DNA from: Theionarchaea archaeon
GTDB lineage: Archaea; Methanobacteriota_B; Thermococci; Methanofastidiosales; SZ-28-30
Direction of reading: 5' to 3'
Assembly: GCA_018992685.1 (NCBI GenBank)
Contig: JACVGT010000008.1
Span: forward strand, 67,257 to 131,256
DNA length: 64,000 nt
The notes beneath the pieces were generated by a model. The model saw only the letters and a program-made list of their open reading frames with translations, did no database searches and was not told where the DNA came from. Positions 63,254 through 64,000 of the stretch are shown here, one piece after another; positions within the stretch are counted from its first letter, which is position 1; every line of letters begins with the position of its first letter. The position numbers and the translations under genes are program-made.

Positions 63254-63662
63254 CATGAAAGATCCGCCTGGCAGATTGCCATCTGTCTGGAGGTCCTATC
63301 ATGACTACTTCTGCACGCAGGTATTCATCTGACTTATAAGCAATGTACTAATTCGGAGTATAGATTGGAGGAGTTGCACTGATAATCGGAGGGATAGAAT
63401 TGACTCGGAGACATAATGAGAACATGGTTGATCGTAGTCTGGAAAAATGAATTCATGTATACATTGGGTTCATGGTCTTCACTAGTGATATTCATTTAAT
63501 CCTTCATGTGGGGAAGGAACTTTATGCCCTATAAAGCAGCAACTGCTCCGATTTTGGGGATGATCGTTTTCCGATTGTGGTATGGGAGATCGTCTTGATT
63601 ATGCGAAGGTGTGCAATGAAGTGGGATAGATTTAAATAGGAAGAAAGTGCATAAAATGTGAA
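63254..63662. other. Intergenic region upstream of tRNA-Ser
   Basis: About 410 bases. The TATA box of the tRNA (TTTAAATAGG, 63631-63640) is visible. A 27-codon frame starting near 63417 has GGAG upstream but no other support. Nothing else is recognised. Confidence 0.45.
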
Positions 63663-63749
63663 GCCGAGGTGGCCCAGTCTGGTACGGCGCAGGCCTGCTA
63701 AGTCTGTGGGCGCAAGCCCTCCAGGGTTCAAATCCCTGCCTCGGCGCCA
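63663..63749 (+). tRNA. tRNA-Ser (GCU)
   Basis: An 84-base type II tRNA plus encoded CCA (63747-63749). Acceptor GCCGAGG/CCTCGGC, anticodon loop CTGCTAA (anticodon GCT, reads AGC/AGU), long variable arm GTGGGCGCAAGCCC and T arm CAGGG-TTCAAAT-CCCTG. TATA TTTAAATAGG is about 25-32 bases upstream. A possible recombinase gene begins 58 bases after it. Confidence 0.95.
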
Positions 63750-63807
63750 GACACCTTGTCCAAATCCTAAGCCAAACCCTTATAAAGGAGAGGGTAGAAG
63801 AGGGTGT

Positions 63808-64000
63808 ATGAGACAGGATGAGTTGCAAAGACGGGTTGATAGTAGCTATGAGAAATATGGGTGGACAGATGAGCAGAGAGCAGTTTTTGACAAGTTCATT
63901 GATGAGAGGTACGCCAGCACTAGGAAGCCAGAGAACACGCTCCGTTCCTACCTTGACCTTTTGAACCAGGTTGTTCTGAAGATAAAGAAGCCTTTCTCAG
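63808..64000 (+). CDS. N-terminus of a possible tyrosine recombinase (incomplete)
   Basis: The gene runs off the window: 64 codons from ATG 63808, about 21-30 bases past TATA CCTTATAAAGG, so it is leaderless. The visible part (STRKPENTLRSYLDLLNQVV, LKIKKPFS) resembles the SAM-like core-binding domain that opens tyrosine recombinases/integrases. The catalytic domain is not visible, so this is a weak call; its place just after a tRNA supports it. Confidence 0.5.
   Translation, partial: MRQDELQRRVDSSYEKYGWTDEQRAVFDKFIDERYASTRKPENTLRSYLDLLNQVVLKIKKPFS

Noticed and set aside
63529..63828. Minus-strand frames across tRNA-Ser
   Set aside because: They are antisense to a well-folded tRNA and contain no recognisable protein.
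1..64000. CRISPR array or rRNA operon
   Set aside because: No regularly spaced short repeats or rRNA-like sequence was found on reading both strands; only two tRNAs are evident.

Overview
The window is archaeal. Most genes start 22-35 bases downstream of an archaeal TATA box (usually TTTATAA or TTTAAA), often with no Shine-Dalgarno site, which implies leaderless mRNAs. The information-processing genes are archaeal: Rad50/Mre11, RFC large subunit, NreA, SRP19, Sec61-beta and a presenilin-like protease. No rRNA, CRISPR array or complete mobile element is visible. A euryarchaeal lineage is likely, but I cannot name the taxon. Base composition is mixed and moderate, with a clearly A+T-richer accessory block at about 24.2-32.2 kb.

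Layout. 0-1.5 kb: an ADP-forming acyl-CoA synthetase alpha subunit. 1.5-4.4 kb (minus strand): two tiny peptide genes that share a motif at fixed spacing, followed by two radical SAM genes, one with a PqqD-like recognition domain. This looks like an undescribed RiPP or peptide-derived cofactor locus. 4.5-7.5 kb: Sec61-beta and the two glycine decarboxylase subunits. 7.7-15.3 kb: a membrane protein, a GH3-like adenylating enzyme, rad50-mre11 and topA. 15.4-24.2 kb: phosphoglycerate mutase, membrane proteins, an MFS carrier, an unusual K+-channel-like protein, a ferredoxin, cobalamin adenosyltransferase with a metallo-hydrolase, SRP19 and a secreted TPR-like protein.

24.2-32.2 kb is the accessory island. 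It holds a membrane-TPR protein, a small winged-helix regulator and a divergent two-gene operon encoding a protein with AsnC/RAM-like sensor repeats and a large HExxH protein interrupted by a coiled coil. A near-identical palindrome lies at the regulator promoter and at the operon promoter, so the regulator probably controls both.

32.6-45.5 kb: lipoprotein, NfeD-like, HAD phosphatase, a presenilin-like protease with an in-frame TAG codon, threonine aldolase, a decayed ridA, an AAA+/winged-helix ATPase, the repair protein NreA and a DUF937/coiled-coil/DUF1508 operon. 45.8-55.5 kb: Yip1-family protein, tRNA-Pro, RfcL, kynureninase, two peptide-ABC permeases (one with a fused RING/PHD-like zinc finger), a Zn/Cd-type P-ATPase, and a membrane-protein/regulator operon with twin operators around its TATA box. 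55.6-64 kb: MFS carrier, a KaiC-like protein with a broken P-loop, a site-2 protease, a C39-like peptidase with a truncated paralogue, Hsp20, a TolB-like propeller, tRNA-Ser and the start of a possible tyrosine recombinase.
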